Origin: Actinokineospora baliensis
GTDB lineage: Bacteria; Actinomycetota; Actinomycetes; Mycobacteriales; Pseudonocardiaceae
NCBI RefSeq assembly: GCF_016907695.1
Contig: NZ_JAFBCK010000001.1
Location: 7,617,388 to 7,681,387, forward strand
DNA: 64,000 nucleotides
Reading direction: 5' to 3'
The notes beneath the pieces are model-generated. The model was not told where the DNA came from, ran no database searches, and saw nothing but the letters and a program-made list of their open reading frames with translations. Below are positions 48,111 through 56,639 of the stretch, piece after piece. Numbering within the stretch: position 1 is the stretch's first letter; the number at the start of each line of letters is the position of its first letter. A program made the translations under genes and the position numbers.

Positions 48111-49198
48111 CCGCTGAGCCGAGTGTTGTTGTTGCTGAGCGGTATGCGCGGGGGGCGACCGTGGCGGCGGTGGTGATCGCGGGGTTTTGGCACCTGGGGT
48201 ACGACTCCGTCGTCACGGTGGCGAATTGGGGGGTTTACACCAGGCAGTGGGCTGCGGCCGTCGGGTGGGTGTTGTACCTGGTGGTGGGGGTGGCCGGGGC
48301 GGTGTTGTTGCTGCGCGGGGGTTCCCGGCGGTGGGCTTGGCCGTTGGGGGTGGCGGCGCTGGCGGTGGACGTGTTGCTCGTGTTGGCGGCGCCGGCGCAG
48401 GTGATCTTGCCGCCGAATTGGGCTTGGGGGGCGGTGGGGTGGGTGGCGGTGATCGTGTTCTGGCGGCACCGGGCGGCGCACCTGGTGGCGTTCCTGGTGG
48501 CCGACACCGCCCTGCTGGTCGTCAGCATGGTCGCGGTGGACGCCGGGTCCAGCCAGCACGTCTCGCGGGCGATCATGGTGCTGCTCGGCGCGTTCACCCT
48601 GCAGCTGGGCTACAACTTCGGCGGGCACGGGCTGCGCACGGCGGCCGGGTGGGCCGCGCGGGACTCGGCGGCGAGGACCGAGGCGACGGCGCGAAGGGCG
48701 GCCGCCGAGGCGGTGGCGGAGGACCGGGCGCAGCGGTACCGGGAGTTGCACCGGGCCACGGCCACGTTGTTGGCCGAGCTCGCTGCGGGCGCGGACCCGG
48801 CAGACCCGGCGATCCGGCGGCGGGCCGCGGCGGGGGCGGCGCGGTTGCGCAGGCTGATGGCCGAGACCGACGACGTGCCGGATCCGCTGCTGCACGAGCT
48901 GCGCGCCGGGGCGGATGTCGCCGAGCGGCGCGGGGTGCAGGTGTCGCTGTCGGTGGTCGGCACGGTCCCGCAGCTGCCGGTCGACCTGCGCCGGGCGTTG
49001 ACCGAGGCGCCGATCCTGGGGTTGAGCGCGGCCAGGTCGGTGGCCAGGGTGACGGTGGTGGCCAGCCAGCAGGAGGTGGCGGTCGCGGTGGTCGCCGACG
49101 CCCCGCCGGTCCGCCTGTCCCAACCCCGCGGCGTCGACCTGACCCACGACCGCGACGGCGACCAGCTGTGGCTGGAGACGAGGTGGACCGGTGGCTGA
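48107..49198 (+). CDS. Degenerate kinase-like membrane protein
   Basis: 363 aa from GTG at 48107. Six or so transmembrane helices fill residues 15-165, mirroring the upstream kinase. A coiled segment rich in Ala/Arg/Glu (ARRAAAEAVAEDRAQRYREL) is followed by a region resembling a kinase core. The phospho-His box is not canonical, and no N-box asparagine or DxGxG glycine box is visible. It is probably a kinase paralogue that lost catalysis and acts as a sensor or regulatory partner. The operon continues to the response regulator after a 259-bp gap that holds a strong hairpin. Confidence 0.75.
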   Translation: MTAEPSVVVAERYARGATVAAVVIAGFWHLGYDSVVTVANWGVYTRQWAAAVGWVLYLVVGVAGAVLLLRGGSRRWAWPLGVAALAVDVLLVLAAPAQVILPPNWAWGAVGWVAVIVFWRHRAAHLVAFLVADTALLVVSMVAVDAGSSQHVSRAIMVLLGAFTLQLGYNFGGHGLRTAAGWAARDSAARTEATARRAAAEAVAEDRAQRYRELHRATATLLAELAAGADPADPAIRRRAAAGAARLRRLMAETDDVPDPLLHELRAGADVAERRGVQVSLSVVGTVPQLPVDLRRALTEAPILGLSAARSVARVTVVASQQEVAVAVVADAPPVRLSQPRGVDLTHDRDGDQLWLETRWTGG

Positions 49199-49291
49199 GG
49201 CAGGGGTGACGGTTGGGCGCCCAGAGCGGCGGGTCGCACGCCACCCGGCTCCGATCCGTGCCCTACCGCGGCCGAAGCGAGCAGACCTCGC

Positions 49292-49328
49292 GCCTGGCCT
49301 GCTGGCCGCCCATCGCAGCAGGCCAGGC
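49292..49328 (+). terminator. Strong hairpin between kinase pair and response regulator
   Basis: A perfect 13-bp stem (GCCTGGCCTGCTG paired with its complement) with an 11-nt loop lies 94 bp after the kinase-like gene. It may terminate or attenuate transcription, so the response regulator may have its own promoter in 49329-49457. Confidence 0.55.
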
Positions 49329-49457
49329 GAACACCGCGACGAGCCCGAGTTGTCCACAGGCCACCCCCGCGCGCACCCCTTTCCGTCAGTCCCCCCGCCG
49401 TAGAATGCGATTCGGGGGCTGCTCAGTGCGGTTCGATCGTGAGCGGGAGGGGGACCG

Positions 49458-50126
49458 ATGACCGGCCTGCCGGTGACCGTGGGGATCATCGAGGACCACC
49501 CGGTGGTCGTGGACGGGGTCACCACGTGGATCAACGCCGACCCCGGGCAGCGGGCGGTGGTCGTGGGCAGCGGCGCCGATGTCGACGAGGTGCTCGCGGG
49601 ACCCGCTGGGGCGGCCGATGTGCTGCTGCTGGACCTGCACCTGGGTGAAACCGTGGTGGTGGACCGGGTCGCGGAGCTGTGCACCGCCGGGCGGCGGGTG
49701 GTGGTGTACTCGGGGATGGACGACCCGGACACGATCCTGGCGGTGCTCGAGGCGGGGGCTTCGGCGTTCCTGTCCAAGCACGAGGCGGGCGGGCACTGCG
49801 TCGACACGATCGTCGCGGTCGCCACGGACCGGCCGTACGTGACCCCGTCGGTGGCGGGGGCGCTGCTGTCGGAGGCGCCGCACCTGTCGGCCCAGGAGCG
49901 AACGGCGCTGCTGCTGTGGTTCCAGTCGATGTCCAAGGCGTCGGTGGCGCGCCGGATGGGGTTGAGCGAGGCGACGGTCCGGCAGTACATCGACCGCGCC
50001 AGGGTCAAGTACGCCAAGCTCGGCCGCCCGGCGCCGACCAAGACCGCGCTGCTGGCCAGGGCGATCGAGGACGGCTTGATCCGCGCGGACGAGATCCGCG
50101 AGTACCGCTCGCACGCGGCCGAGTAG
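49458..50126 (+). CDS. LuxR/NarL-family response regulator
   Basis: 222 aa. Receiver domain: acidic pair in GIIEDHPVV, phospho-acceptor Asp in VLLLDLHLGE, Thr/Ser position in VVYSGMDD and Lys in AFLSKHEAG. The C-terminal helix-turn-helix has LSAQERTALLLWFQSMSKASVARRMGLSEATV, shown here only to mark its place, in residues about 140-205. GGGAGGGGG precedes the ATG. It pairs with the kinase at 46980. The region next to the exporter and PKS cluster makes control of those genes possible but unproven. Confidence 0.92.
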   Translation: MTGLPVTVGIIEDHPVVVDGVTTWINADPGQRAVVVGSGADVDEVLAGPAGAADVLLLDLHLGETVVVDRVAELCTAGRRVVVYSGMDDPDTILAVLEAGASAFLSKHEAGGHCVDTIVAVATDRPYVTPSVAGALLSEAPHLSAQERTALLLWFQSMSKASVARRMGLSEATVRQYIDRARVKYAKLGRPAPTKTALLARAIEDGLIRADEIREYRSHAAE

Positions 50127-50128
50127 CC

Positions 50129-50728
50129 GTGGCCAGGCGCAACCGGGTGACCCCCACCGGCGATCTCGTCGAGACCCCGCACCGCGGCACGCTGATGGGC
50201 AACCGCGGCGTGCTGCACGACGCCGCGGGGACGATCGTGCGCCGCTCCCAGGTCCGCCGCTGGATCACCTGCGAGCTGACCTTCCGCGGCCGCCGCCGAC
50301 CGGTCATGGCGCCCGGTAAGTACACCGAGCTGTTCTTCCTCGACGAGGCCGTCGCCCTCGCGGCCGGTCACCGCCCCTGCGCCGAGTGCAGACGCCAGGA
50401 CTACCTGCGGTACCGCGAACTCTGGTCGTCCACACAGGACACCCAACCGCCCGGCGCCGACGACATGGACGCAGTGCTGCACACCGAACGCGCCCTGCTC
50501 GACGGCCGCCGCCAAACCCACACCCTGGCCGACCCACCCACCGGCACCTTCGTCATGGCGGACGGCTCGCCCTGGCTGGTGGCCCACGGTCGCCTGCACC
50601 TCTGGACCCCCGCGGGCTACACCACCACCCGCCCCCTCCCGAGCACCCCACTCGACGTCCTGACCCCACCCACCAGCACCGCCATCATCGCCGCAGGCTT
50701 CACCCCGCGCCTGGCCGTCACCCCGTAG
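50129..50728 (+). CDS. Conserved hypothetical protein
   Basis: 199 aa from GTG at 50129, 2 bp after the regulator stop. The central segment GKYTELFFLDEAVALAAGHRPCAECRRQDY is shared, to my recollection, with a family of actinomycete proteins of unknown function. The CAEC pair may bind a metal. N-terminal residues are basic. No membrane segments or enzyme motifs are recognised. Confidence 0.75.
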   Translation: MARRNRVTPTGDLVETPHRGTLMGNRGVLHDAAGTIVRRSQVRRWITCELTFRGRRRPVMAPGKYTELFFLDEAVALAAGHRPCAECRRQDYLRYRELWSSTQDTQPPGADDMDAVLHTERALLDGRRQTHTLADPPTGTFVMADGSPWLVAHGRLHLWTPAGYTTTRPLPSTPLDVLTPPTSTAIIAAGFTPRLAVTP

Positions 50729-50732
50729 CGGT

Positions 50733-51266
50733 TCATGCCCCCGGCACGGGGCCGAACAGCCAGGTGCCGGGAGCGGTCCGGTCGTCGCCTGCCCAGAACT
50801 CGGTCCACAGGGCGGTGAACTCTTCGCGGGAGAGGGTGCCGTTGCCGTCGGTGTCGAGTAATCGGAAGACGTCACCCAACTCGGTGGGGCGGCCGTTCCA
50901 GGCTTCGACCAGGCGGTGGTGTTCGGCGGGGGTGATGCGGCCGTCGCGGTCCTCGTCGACGGCGTCGAAGAGGGCGTTGGCGGTTTCGGTGACGGCCTCC
51001 GGGGCGCTGTGCAGCTGGTCGACGACGCCGAGCACGTCGTGCACGGTGACCTGGTCGGTGCCAGCGGCGGCCCGCAGGGTGTGCCACCAGCCGAGCATGA
51101 TGGTGGCCAGCCGGTGGTGCTCCGGCGAGCCCGCCGCCGCGCCGCGCAGCAGGCACCAGCGGTCGGTGAGCGCGACGAAGTCGGCCTCGGTCAGCGCCCC
51201 GTCGTGGTCGTGGTCCATCGCGGCGAACACCCCGGTGATCTTCGCCCGTTGGAACCCGCTGGCCAT
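50733..51266 (-). CDS. EF-hand calcium-binding protein (calerythrin-like)
   Basis: 177 aa from ATG at 51266, with GGGAGG 6 nt upstream. Three canonical EF-hand loops are visible: DHDHDGALTEAD, DEDRDGRITPAE and DTDGNGTLSREE. A fourth, between the first and second, is degenerate (GTDQVTVHD). This is the arrangement of calerythrin and related actinomycete calcium buffers or sensors, which are cytoplasmic. No operon partner is on its strand. Confidence 0.92.
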   Translation of the reverse strand: MASGFQRAKITGVFAAMDHDHDGALTEADFVALTDRWCLLRGAAAGSPEHHRLATIMLGWWHTLRAAAGTDQVTVHDVLGVVDQLHSAPEAVTETANALFDAVDEDRDGRITPAEHHRLVEAWNGRPTELGDVFRLLDTDGNGTLSREEFTALWTEFWAGDDRTAPGTWLFGPVPGA

Positions 51267-51402
51267 GCCGCCTCCCGGTGTCGGTGGAGCTCCACTCTCA
51301 CCCACGACCCCCGCCCGGGCAGCCCCCAGTGCGGTGGTGCCGAGGTGCAAACGGGCGGTTACCCGCTGCCACCGAGCAGCGCCACCGCCGCATCCGCGGG
51401 GC

Positions 51403-51408
51403 TAGACT
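51403..51408 (+). promoter_or_regulatory. Candidate -10 element of modABC
   Basis: TAGACT lies 44 bp before the modA start in the 186-bp gap after the EF-hand gene. No clear -35 element, ModE-type operator or molybdenum-cofactor riboswitch is recognised. Confidence 0.35.
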
Positions 51409-51452
51409 GCCGATCGACCCGAATCCGCGGTTACTCGTCCCTGGAGGTCTGG

Positions 51453-52184
51453 ATGCGCGCCCTTCTCCTCGCGGTACTGCTGGTCTTAACCGGCTGTTCG
51501 TCGAGCCAGGGCCAGGAGCCCACCAGGACGGTCACCGTGTTCGCCGCCGCCTCGCTGACCGAGGTGTTCACCGCGATCGGCAAGGACTTCGAGGCCGCCA
51601 ACCCCGGCGTCAAGGTCGCCTTCAACTTCGCGGGCAGCTCGGCGCTGGCCCAGCAGATCAACCAGGGCGCACCAGCCGACGTGTTCGCCTCCGCGGCCCC
51701 GGCCAACATGCAGCAGGTGACCGACGCGCTCTCGCCAGTCACCTTCACCCGCAACCAACTGGAGATCGCCGTCCCCAAGGGCAACCCCGGCAAGATCACC
51801 GGCCTGGCCGACTTCGGGGACGCGAGCCGCAAGATCGCCCTGTGCGCGGAGCAGGTGCCGTGCGGGGCGGCGGCCAAGAAGGCGCTGGCGGCGGCCGGGG
51901 TCACCGGTGCGCCGGACACCCTGGAGCAGGACGTCAAGGCGGCGTTGACGAAGGTGCGGCTGGGCGAGGTCGACGCGGCGCTGGTCTACCGCACCGATGT
52001 CAAGGCCGCCGGTGCCGAGGTGGAGGGCATCGACTTCCCCGAGGCCACCGCCGCGGTGAACGACTACCCGATCGCCGTGCTGGGCAAGGCCCCGAACTCC
52101 GCGGACGCGAAGGCGTTCGTCGACTTCGTCCTGTCCGACCGCGGCAAGACCGCGCTCACGAACGCCGGGTTCACGGCCCCGTGA
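51453..52184 (+). CDS. modA: Molybdate ABC transporter substrate-binding lipoprotein
   Basis: 243 aa. Lipoprotein signal peptide MRALLLAVLLVLTGCSS with lipobox LTGC (Cys 15). The mature part begins TVTVFAAASLTEVFTAIGKD, the ModA signature, with FNFAGSSALAQQINQGAPADVFASA forming the oxyanion site; both are family hallmarks. VNDYPIAVL and the C-terminal helix are present. GGAGG is upstream of the ATG. A TTA leucine codon (51486-51488) lies in the signal peptide. The stop overlaps modB (GTGA). Confidence 0.95.
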   Translation: MRALLLAVLLVLTGCSSSQGQEPTRTVTVFAAASLTEVFTAIGKDFEAANPGVKVAFNFAGSSALAQQINQGAPADVFASAAPANMQQVTDALSPVTFTRNQLEIAVPKGNPGKITGLADFGDASRKIALCAEQVPCGAAAKKALAAAGVTGAPDTLEQDVKAALTKVRLGEVDAALVYRTDVKAAGAEVEGIDFPEATAAVNDYPIAVLGKAPNSADAKAFVDFVLSDRGKTALTNAGFTAP

Positions 52185-52978
52185 ACGGACGGCGGGTGAG
52201 TCGGGGGAGGCTCCCCGCCGTTCTTGTCGTGCCCGCCCTCGTCGGGCTGGCCTTCTTGGTGCTGCCGTTGGTGGGTCTGCTCGTGCGGACCCCCTGGGCG
52301 GAGCTGCCCACCCGGCTGTTCAGCGCCGGGGTGGGTGAGGCGCTGCGGTTGTCGTTGGTGTGCGCGAGCTTGGCGACGGTCGTGTGTGTGGTGCTGGGAG
52401 TTCCCCTTGCGTGGGTGCTCGCTCGCGGGGAACTCCCAGGCCGGCGTTGGATCCGCGCACTGGTGACCGTGCCATTGGTCCTACCGCCAGTCGTAGGCGG
52501 TGTCGCTCTGCTGTTGGTGCTTGGCAGGCGTGGGCCTATAGGCGAACTGTTGGACAGTTGGTTCGGAGTGTCCTTGCCGTTCACCACCGCCGGGGTGGTC
52601 GTGGCGGAAGCGTTCGTAGCCATGCCGTTCCTGGTGATCTCGGTAGAAGGCGCGCTGCGGGCAGCGGACCCGCGGATCGAAGAGGCAGCGGCGACGCTAG
52701 GCGCGTCCCGCTGGCTCACGTTCCGCCGGGTGACGCTGCCTTCGGTGATGCCGGGTGTAGTGGCGGGCACGGTGTTGTGCTGGGCTCGTGCTCTAGGCGA
52801 GTTCGGCGCGACGATCACGTTCGCGGGTAACTTCCCAGGCGAGACAACAACGATGCCATTGGCCGTCTACCTGGCACTGGAGACTGATCCGCAGGCAGCG
52901 ATCGTGTTGAGCGTAGTGCTGTTGGCGGTGTCAGTGGCTGTTTTGGCCAGCCTGCGTGATCGGTGGGTGGGCGGATGA
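52181..52978 (+). CDS. modB: Molybdate ABC transporter permease
   Basis: 265 aa from GTG at 52181, overlapping the modA stop. Five or six transmembrane helices. The permease EAA loop is EEAAATLGASRWLTFRRVTLP, followed by RALGEFGATITFAGN, which is characteristic of ModB/CysT permeases. Codon choice shifts visibly near 52450 toward less G+C-rich synonyms and stays so into modC. The stop overlaps modC (ATGA). Confidence 0.95.
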   Translation: MNGRRVSRGRLPAVLVVPALVGLAFLVLPLVGLLVRTPWAELPTRLFSAGVGEALRLSLVCASLATVVCVVLGVPLAWVLARGELPGRRWIRALVTVPLVLPPVVGGVALLLVLGRRGPIGELLDSWFGVSLPFTTAGVVVAEAFVAMPFLVISVEGALRAADPRIEEAAATLGASRWLTFRRVTLPSVMPGVVAGTVLCWARALGEFGATITFAGNFPGETTTMPLAVYLALETDPQAAIVLSVVLLAVSVAVLASLRDRWVGG

Positions 52979-54000
52979 ACCTCGACGCGCTACTACGCGT
53001 GGACCGCGCTGGCCTGGACCTACCGCTCATTGTCGAGCCCGGCGAGGTAGTGGTCGTGCTGGGTCCCAATGGCGCGGGCAAGACAACCGCACTACGCGCG
53101 CTGGCGGGCCTACTGCCGTTGCGTGACGGGCACATCCGGCTAGGCCAACACGTCTGGGATGCTCCGCCGCGCGAGTTCGTGCCACCGCAGCAACGCCCGG
53201 TCGGCATGGTGTTCCAGGACTACCTCTTGTTCCAACACATGTCCGTCCTGGAAAACGTCGCCTTCGGGTTGCGCGCCCGCGGTACACCCCGGCACGAGGC
53301 CCGATCCCGCGCGTCGACGTGGTTGGACACCGTGGGCTTGGCCGATCGCGCGGGTGACCGGCCGTCAGCGCTGTCCGGCGGTCAAGCCCAACGCGTCGCG
53401 CTCGCTCGGGCCTTGGCGACCGGCCCGGAGCTGTTGCTACTCGACGAGCCCCTCGCCGCGCTGGATGCCGGCACTCGACTCCGAGTGCGCGCGGAGCTGG
53501 CCCGCCACCTAAAGAACTTCCCCGGTAGCACGGTCTTGGTGACCCACGACCCGGTGGACGCCATGGCCTTGGGCGACCGCCTAGTGGTCATCGAGGACGG
53601 CCGCGTGACCCAAACCGGCGTCCCCCGCGAAGTGGCCCAGCACCCCAAGACCGACTACATCGCTCACCTGGTCGGTCTCAACCTCTTGCGCGGCAACGCC
53701 AAAGGCACCGAAGTCACCCTCGACGACGGCGACGCTCTTACAACCACGACCGCCGCTTCCGGTGCCGTCAATGTTGCTTTCGCCCCAACGGCTCTCCGCC
53801 TCGGCCATACCCGTCCGCAGGGCGCCAACGCCTGGCAGGTCACTGTTACCGCTGTGGAGCAGCACGCGCACACGACCCGCGTGCACTTGGGCTCCTTGTC
53901 CGCAGACCTTGCGCCAGCCGCCCTAGCCGACCTAGACCTCAACGAGCCTCTATGGGCGAGTGTGGCGCCGGAGGATCTACGCGTCTACGAGTCGCGGTAG
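52975..54000 (+). CDS. modC: Molybdate ABC transporter ATPase
   Basis: 341 aa from ATG at 52975 (a GTG four codons earlier is less likely). Walker A LGPNGAGKTT, Q-loop VFQDYLLF, signature LSGGQAQRV, Walker B LLLLDEPLAALD, H-loop VTHDPVDAM. The C-terminal about 75 residues form a TOBE-like molybdate domain. The last 24 bp overlap the convergent histidine kinase gene. Confidence 0.95.
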   Translation: MNLDALLRVDRAGLDLPLIVEPGEVVVVLGPNGAGKTTALRALAGLLPLRDGHIRLGQHVWDAPPREFVPPQQRPVGMVFQDYLLFQHMSVLENVAFGLRARGTPRHEARSRASTWLDTVGLADRAGDRPSALSGGQAQRVALARALATGPELLLLDEPLAALDAGTRLRVRAELARHLKNFPGSTVLVTHDPVDAMALGDRLVVIEDGRVTQTGVPREVAQHPKTDYIAHLVGLNLLRGNAKGTEVTLDDGDALTTTTAASGAVNVAFAPTALRLGHTRPQGANAWQVTVTAVEQHAHTTRVHLGSLSADLAPAALADLDLNEPLWASVAPEDLRVYESR

Positions 54001-55407
54001 CGCTACGGAGAACGTCGTGCCCGCAGCTGGGGTCGACTGCACGGCTATCGAGCCACCATGGGCGAAGACCAAGGCATCCACGATCGCCAACCCCAGCCCG
54101 GTGCCGCCGCTTTCCTGGGTCCGCGAGGGGTCAGCCCGGTAGAACCGCTCGAAGACGCGCTCCGCCTGCTCCGGGGTCATCCCCGGCCCCTCGTCGGCAA
54201 CCTCGAACATCGCCGTGCGCCCGGTCAGCCGGACACGGACCTCCACAGCTCCTGCCGTGTGCCGGAGAGCGTTGCTGACAAGGTTGGACGCCACCTGCCG
54301 CAGCCGCTGGGTGTCACCCAAGACCACAGCCTCTTCATCGCCGATGTCCAACTTCAGCGCTATAGACCTGTCGGGTGAGACAACGCGTGCATCGTGCACA
54401 GCGTCAACGGCGATGACAGTCAGGTCAACAGGTGCGAGTTCCAATGGCCGCTGCCGGTCCAGGCTCGCCAACAGCAGCAGATCCGCCACTAGGGCACTCA
54501 TCCGCTCTGCCTGCCCCTCGATACGGGACATCACTTCGCCGACGTCGGCAGCCGCGCCTTGGCGATAGAGCTCCGCATAGCCACGGATGGAGGTAAGAGG
54601 CGTGCGCAGTTCATGGCTGGCATCGGCGACGAACCGGCGCATGCGCCCCTCGGAGATCCGAGCGGCCTCTTCCGACCGGGCACGCGCGTGGAACGCCTGC
54701 TCGATCTGGCCCAGCATCCCGTTCAACGACACCGCCAACCTGCCGACCTCGCTGCCCGGCCGCCGCACCGGCACCCGGCGCGACAGGTCACCGGCGGCGA
54801 TCGCCTCCGCGGTGCCCTCCACCTCCTCCAGCGGCCGCAGACCACCCCGGACCAGCGCGTACCCGGTCGCCGCCAGCAGCACCAGCGCGCCGAGGCTGAT
54901 CAGCAGGAACGTCCGCCGGAGGTCGTCGACGGCCGTGTCGACATCGGCCTGGCTGGTGGCGACGACCACCTCGTCCTCGCCGAGCGGCCGGACGAGCACC
55001 CGCCACCTCGGCGAGGCGTCGCCCTCGGAGTCGACGGTCAGGTAGCTGCCGGGGTCGACCGAACCGAACGCGGGCAGCGCCGGGCGGACGTCGCTGTCGC
55101 GGCGCGGGCCCACGTCGATGACCTGGCCGTCCGGGTGGCGCACCAGCACCACCTCCCACTGCGCCCACGCCGGGCCGCGGTTCGAGCGGCTCGGGTCGAC
55201 ACCGGTGATGAGCTGGCGCTGGGCCAGACCGCTCATCCGGTCCAGCCGGGAGTCGATCTGGCCCAGCAGGTAGTTCTGCATGACCTGCGCGCCGATCGCC
55301 CACGTGCCGAGTAGGCCCGCCGCGGCGAGCACTACGACCACCAACACCAGGTACACGCGTAGAGGCAGCCGCCCGAAGGCCTCACCGATGCGGCCGAGGC
55401 CTCTCAC
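53977..55407 (-). CDS. OmpR-system sensor histidine kinase
   Basis: 476 aa. Transmembrane helix near residues 17-40 (VYLVLVVVVLAAAGLLG), an extracytoplasmic sensor region, a second helix near 170-190, a HAMP domain (LRPLEEVEGTAEAIAAGD), H-box FVADASHELRTPLTSI, N-box LRQVASNLVSNALRHT, and G-boxes DEGPGM and GGTGLGLAIV. It resembles mycobacterial TrcS/TcrY kinases. GTG start overlaps the response regulator stop. It is last gene in a six-gene operon with a MacAB-like pump, which it probably controls. Confidence 0.94.
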   Translation of the reverse strand: MRGLGRIGEAFGRLPLRVYLVLVVVVLAAAGLLGTWAIGAQVMQNYLLGQIDSRLDRMSGLAQRQLITGVDPSRSNRGPAWAQWEVVLVRHPDGQVIDVGPRRDSDVRPALPAFGSVDPGSYLTVDSEGDASPRWRVLVRPLGEDEVVVATSQADVDTAVDDLRRTFLLISLGALVLLAATGYALVRGGLRPLEEVEGTAEAIAAGDLSRRVPVRRPGSEVGRLAVSLNGMLGQIEQAFHARARSEEAARISEGRMRRFVADASHELRTPLTSIRGYAELYRQGAAADVGEVMSRIEGQAERMSALVADLLLLASLDRQRPLELAPVDLTVIAVDAVHDARVVSPDRSIALKLDIGDEEAVVLGDTQRLRQVASNLVSNALRHTAGAVEVRVRLTGRTAMFEVADEGPGMTPEQAERVFERFYRADPSRTQESGGTGLGLAIVDALVFAHGGSIAVQSTPAAGTTFSVALPRLVDA

Positions 55408-56087
55408 GGTGCCCGCAGCACATAGCCGAACCCGCGCACGGTGTGGATAAGACGAGGATCGCCGTCGTCGACCTTGCGACGCAGGTACGAGATGTAGGAC
55501 TCGACGACCCCGGCCTCACCGTTGAAGTCGTAGTTCCACACCTGGTCGAGGATCTGCGCCTTCGACACCACCCGGCCCACGTTGCGCAGCAGGTAGTGCA
55601 AGAGCTTGAACTCCGTCGGAGACAGCTCGACCGACTTGCCTGCCTTACGCACCTCGTGGCTGTCTACGTCGAGTTCGAGATCCCCCACCGCCAACCGCTC
55701 CGGCGCCGCCTCGGAGGGGCGGGTGCGACGCAGGATCGCGGTGACCCTGGCGATGACCTCTTCCAGGCTGAACGGCTTGGTCACGTAGTCGTCGCCACCG
55801 ATGGTCAGGCCGGTGACCTTGTCCTTGTTGGCGTCGCGGGCGGTCAGGAACAGCACCGGCACCCCGTGCCCACCCGCGCGCAACCTCCGCAGCACGTCGA
55901 AGCCGTCCCGGTCGGGCAGCATCACGTCCAGCACCAGCAGGTCCGGTCGCAGCCGCTCGGCCTGGCTCAGCGCGTCGGTGCCGGTCGCGGCGGTGGCCAC
56001 GGTGAACCCCGCGAACCGCAGGCTGGTGGCCAGCAGGTCGCGGATGCCGTCGTCGTCCTCGACGACCAGCAACGACGCCGGGGTCAC
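55404..56087 (-). CDS. OmpR-family response regulator
   Basis: 227 aa. Receiver with VVEDDDGI, phospho-acceptor Asp in LVLDVMLPDRDG, LTARDA and conserved Lys in YVTKPFS. The C-terminal winged helix has LSPTEFKLLHYLLRN, VVESYISYLRRKVD and IHTVRGFGYVL. It resembles TrcR/TcrX. GTG start overlaps the stop of the upstream membrane-anchored protein gene. Confidence 0.95.
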   Translation of the reverse strand: MTPASLLVVEDDDGIRDLLATSLRFAGFTVATAATGTDALSQAERLRPDLLVLDVMLPDRDGFDVLRRLRAGGHGVPVLFLTARDANKDKVTGLTIGGDDYVTKPFSLEEVIARVTAILRRTRPSEAAPERLAVGDLELDVDSHEVRKAGKSVELSPTEFKLLHYLLRNVGRVVSKAQILDQVWNYDFNGEAGVVESYISYLRRKVDDGDPRLIHTVRGFGYVLRAP

Positions 56088-56629
56088 CCCGCCGCCTGCC
56101 TGCGCGTCAGCGCCCGCGCGGTCACCGAGCCGTCCTCGGCCTGCTGCCCCTGGACCACGACCGGGTCGCCAGCGGCGAGGTCGGTGAGCGCGCCCTTGGT
56201 GACCAGGTCGACCGTGGTGGAGTCCGATGTGGACACCTTGACGAGCTTACCGTCCTGCGTCTTGACGTACACGGTGGAGCCCTCGACGTGGTCGACGGTC
56301 CCGACCGTGCCGCCCCGCCCCTGCCCGGGTACGCCTTGGCCGCCCTGCCCGGGGACGCCCTGCCCGCCGTAGCCGCCGCCGGGGAAACCGCCACCGCCCG
56401 GGCCGCCGTAGCCACCGCCCCGCCCCTGCCCGGCCGCGGGTGCGGCGGTCGCGGGAGAGGCCAGCGCCTTGTGCACGAGGGCGCCGCCGCCGAAGGCGAG
56501 CGCCACGAGCACGGCCACCGCGAGCCCGATGGTGACCTTGCTGACGCCCTTGCCCGCCGCGCGCAGCTCCTTGTCGATGTCACCGCCGACCGGCTGGTTC
56601 AACAGCGGGTCCTGCTCTGGTGTGGTCAA
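56084..56629 (-). CDS. Membrane-anchored Gly-rich protein with DUF5666-like domain
   Basis: 181 aa from TTG at 56629. An N-terminal cytoplasmic stretch of about 30 residues, a single transmembrane helix (TIGLAVAVLVALAFGGGAL), a Gly/Gln/Pro-rich linker with YGGPGGGGFPGGG-type repeats, then a C-terminal beta-rich domain (GTVDHVEGSTVYVKTQDGK, DPVVVQGQQ) similar to DUF5666. It lies between the pump permease and the response regulator, so it may be a surface-exposed accessory or sensor part of the same system. Confidence 0.8.
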   Translation of the reverse strand: MTTPEQDPLLNQPVGGDIDKELRAAGKGVSKVTIGLAVAVLVALAFGGGALVHKALASPATAAPAAGQGRGGGYGGPGGGGFPGGGYGGQGVPGQGGQGVPGQGRGGTVGTVDHVEGSTVYVKTQDGKLVKVSTSDSTTVDLVTKGALTDLAAGDPVVVQGQQAEDGSVTARALTRRQAAG

Positions 56630-56639
56630 GGCCTATCCC

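Noticed and set aside
51267..51452. Molybdenum-cofactor riboswitch upstream of modA
   Set aside because: No conserved stem-loop pattern could be recognised in the 186-bp gap.
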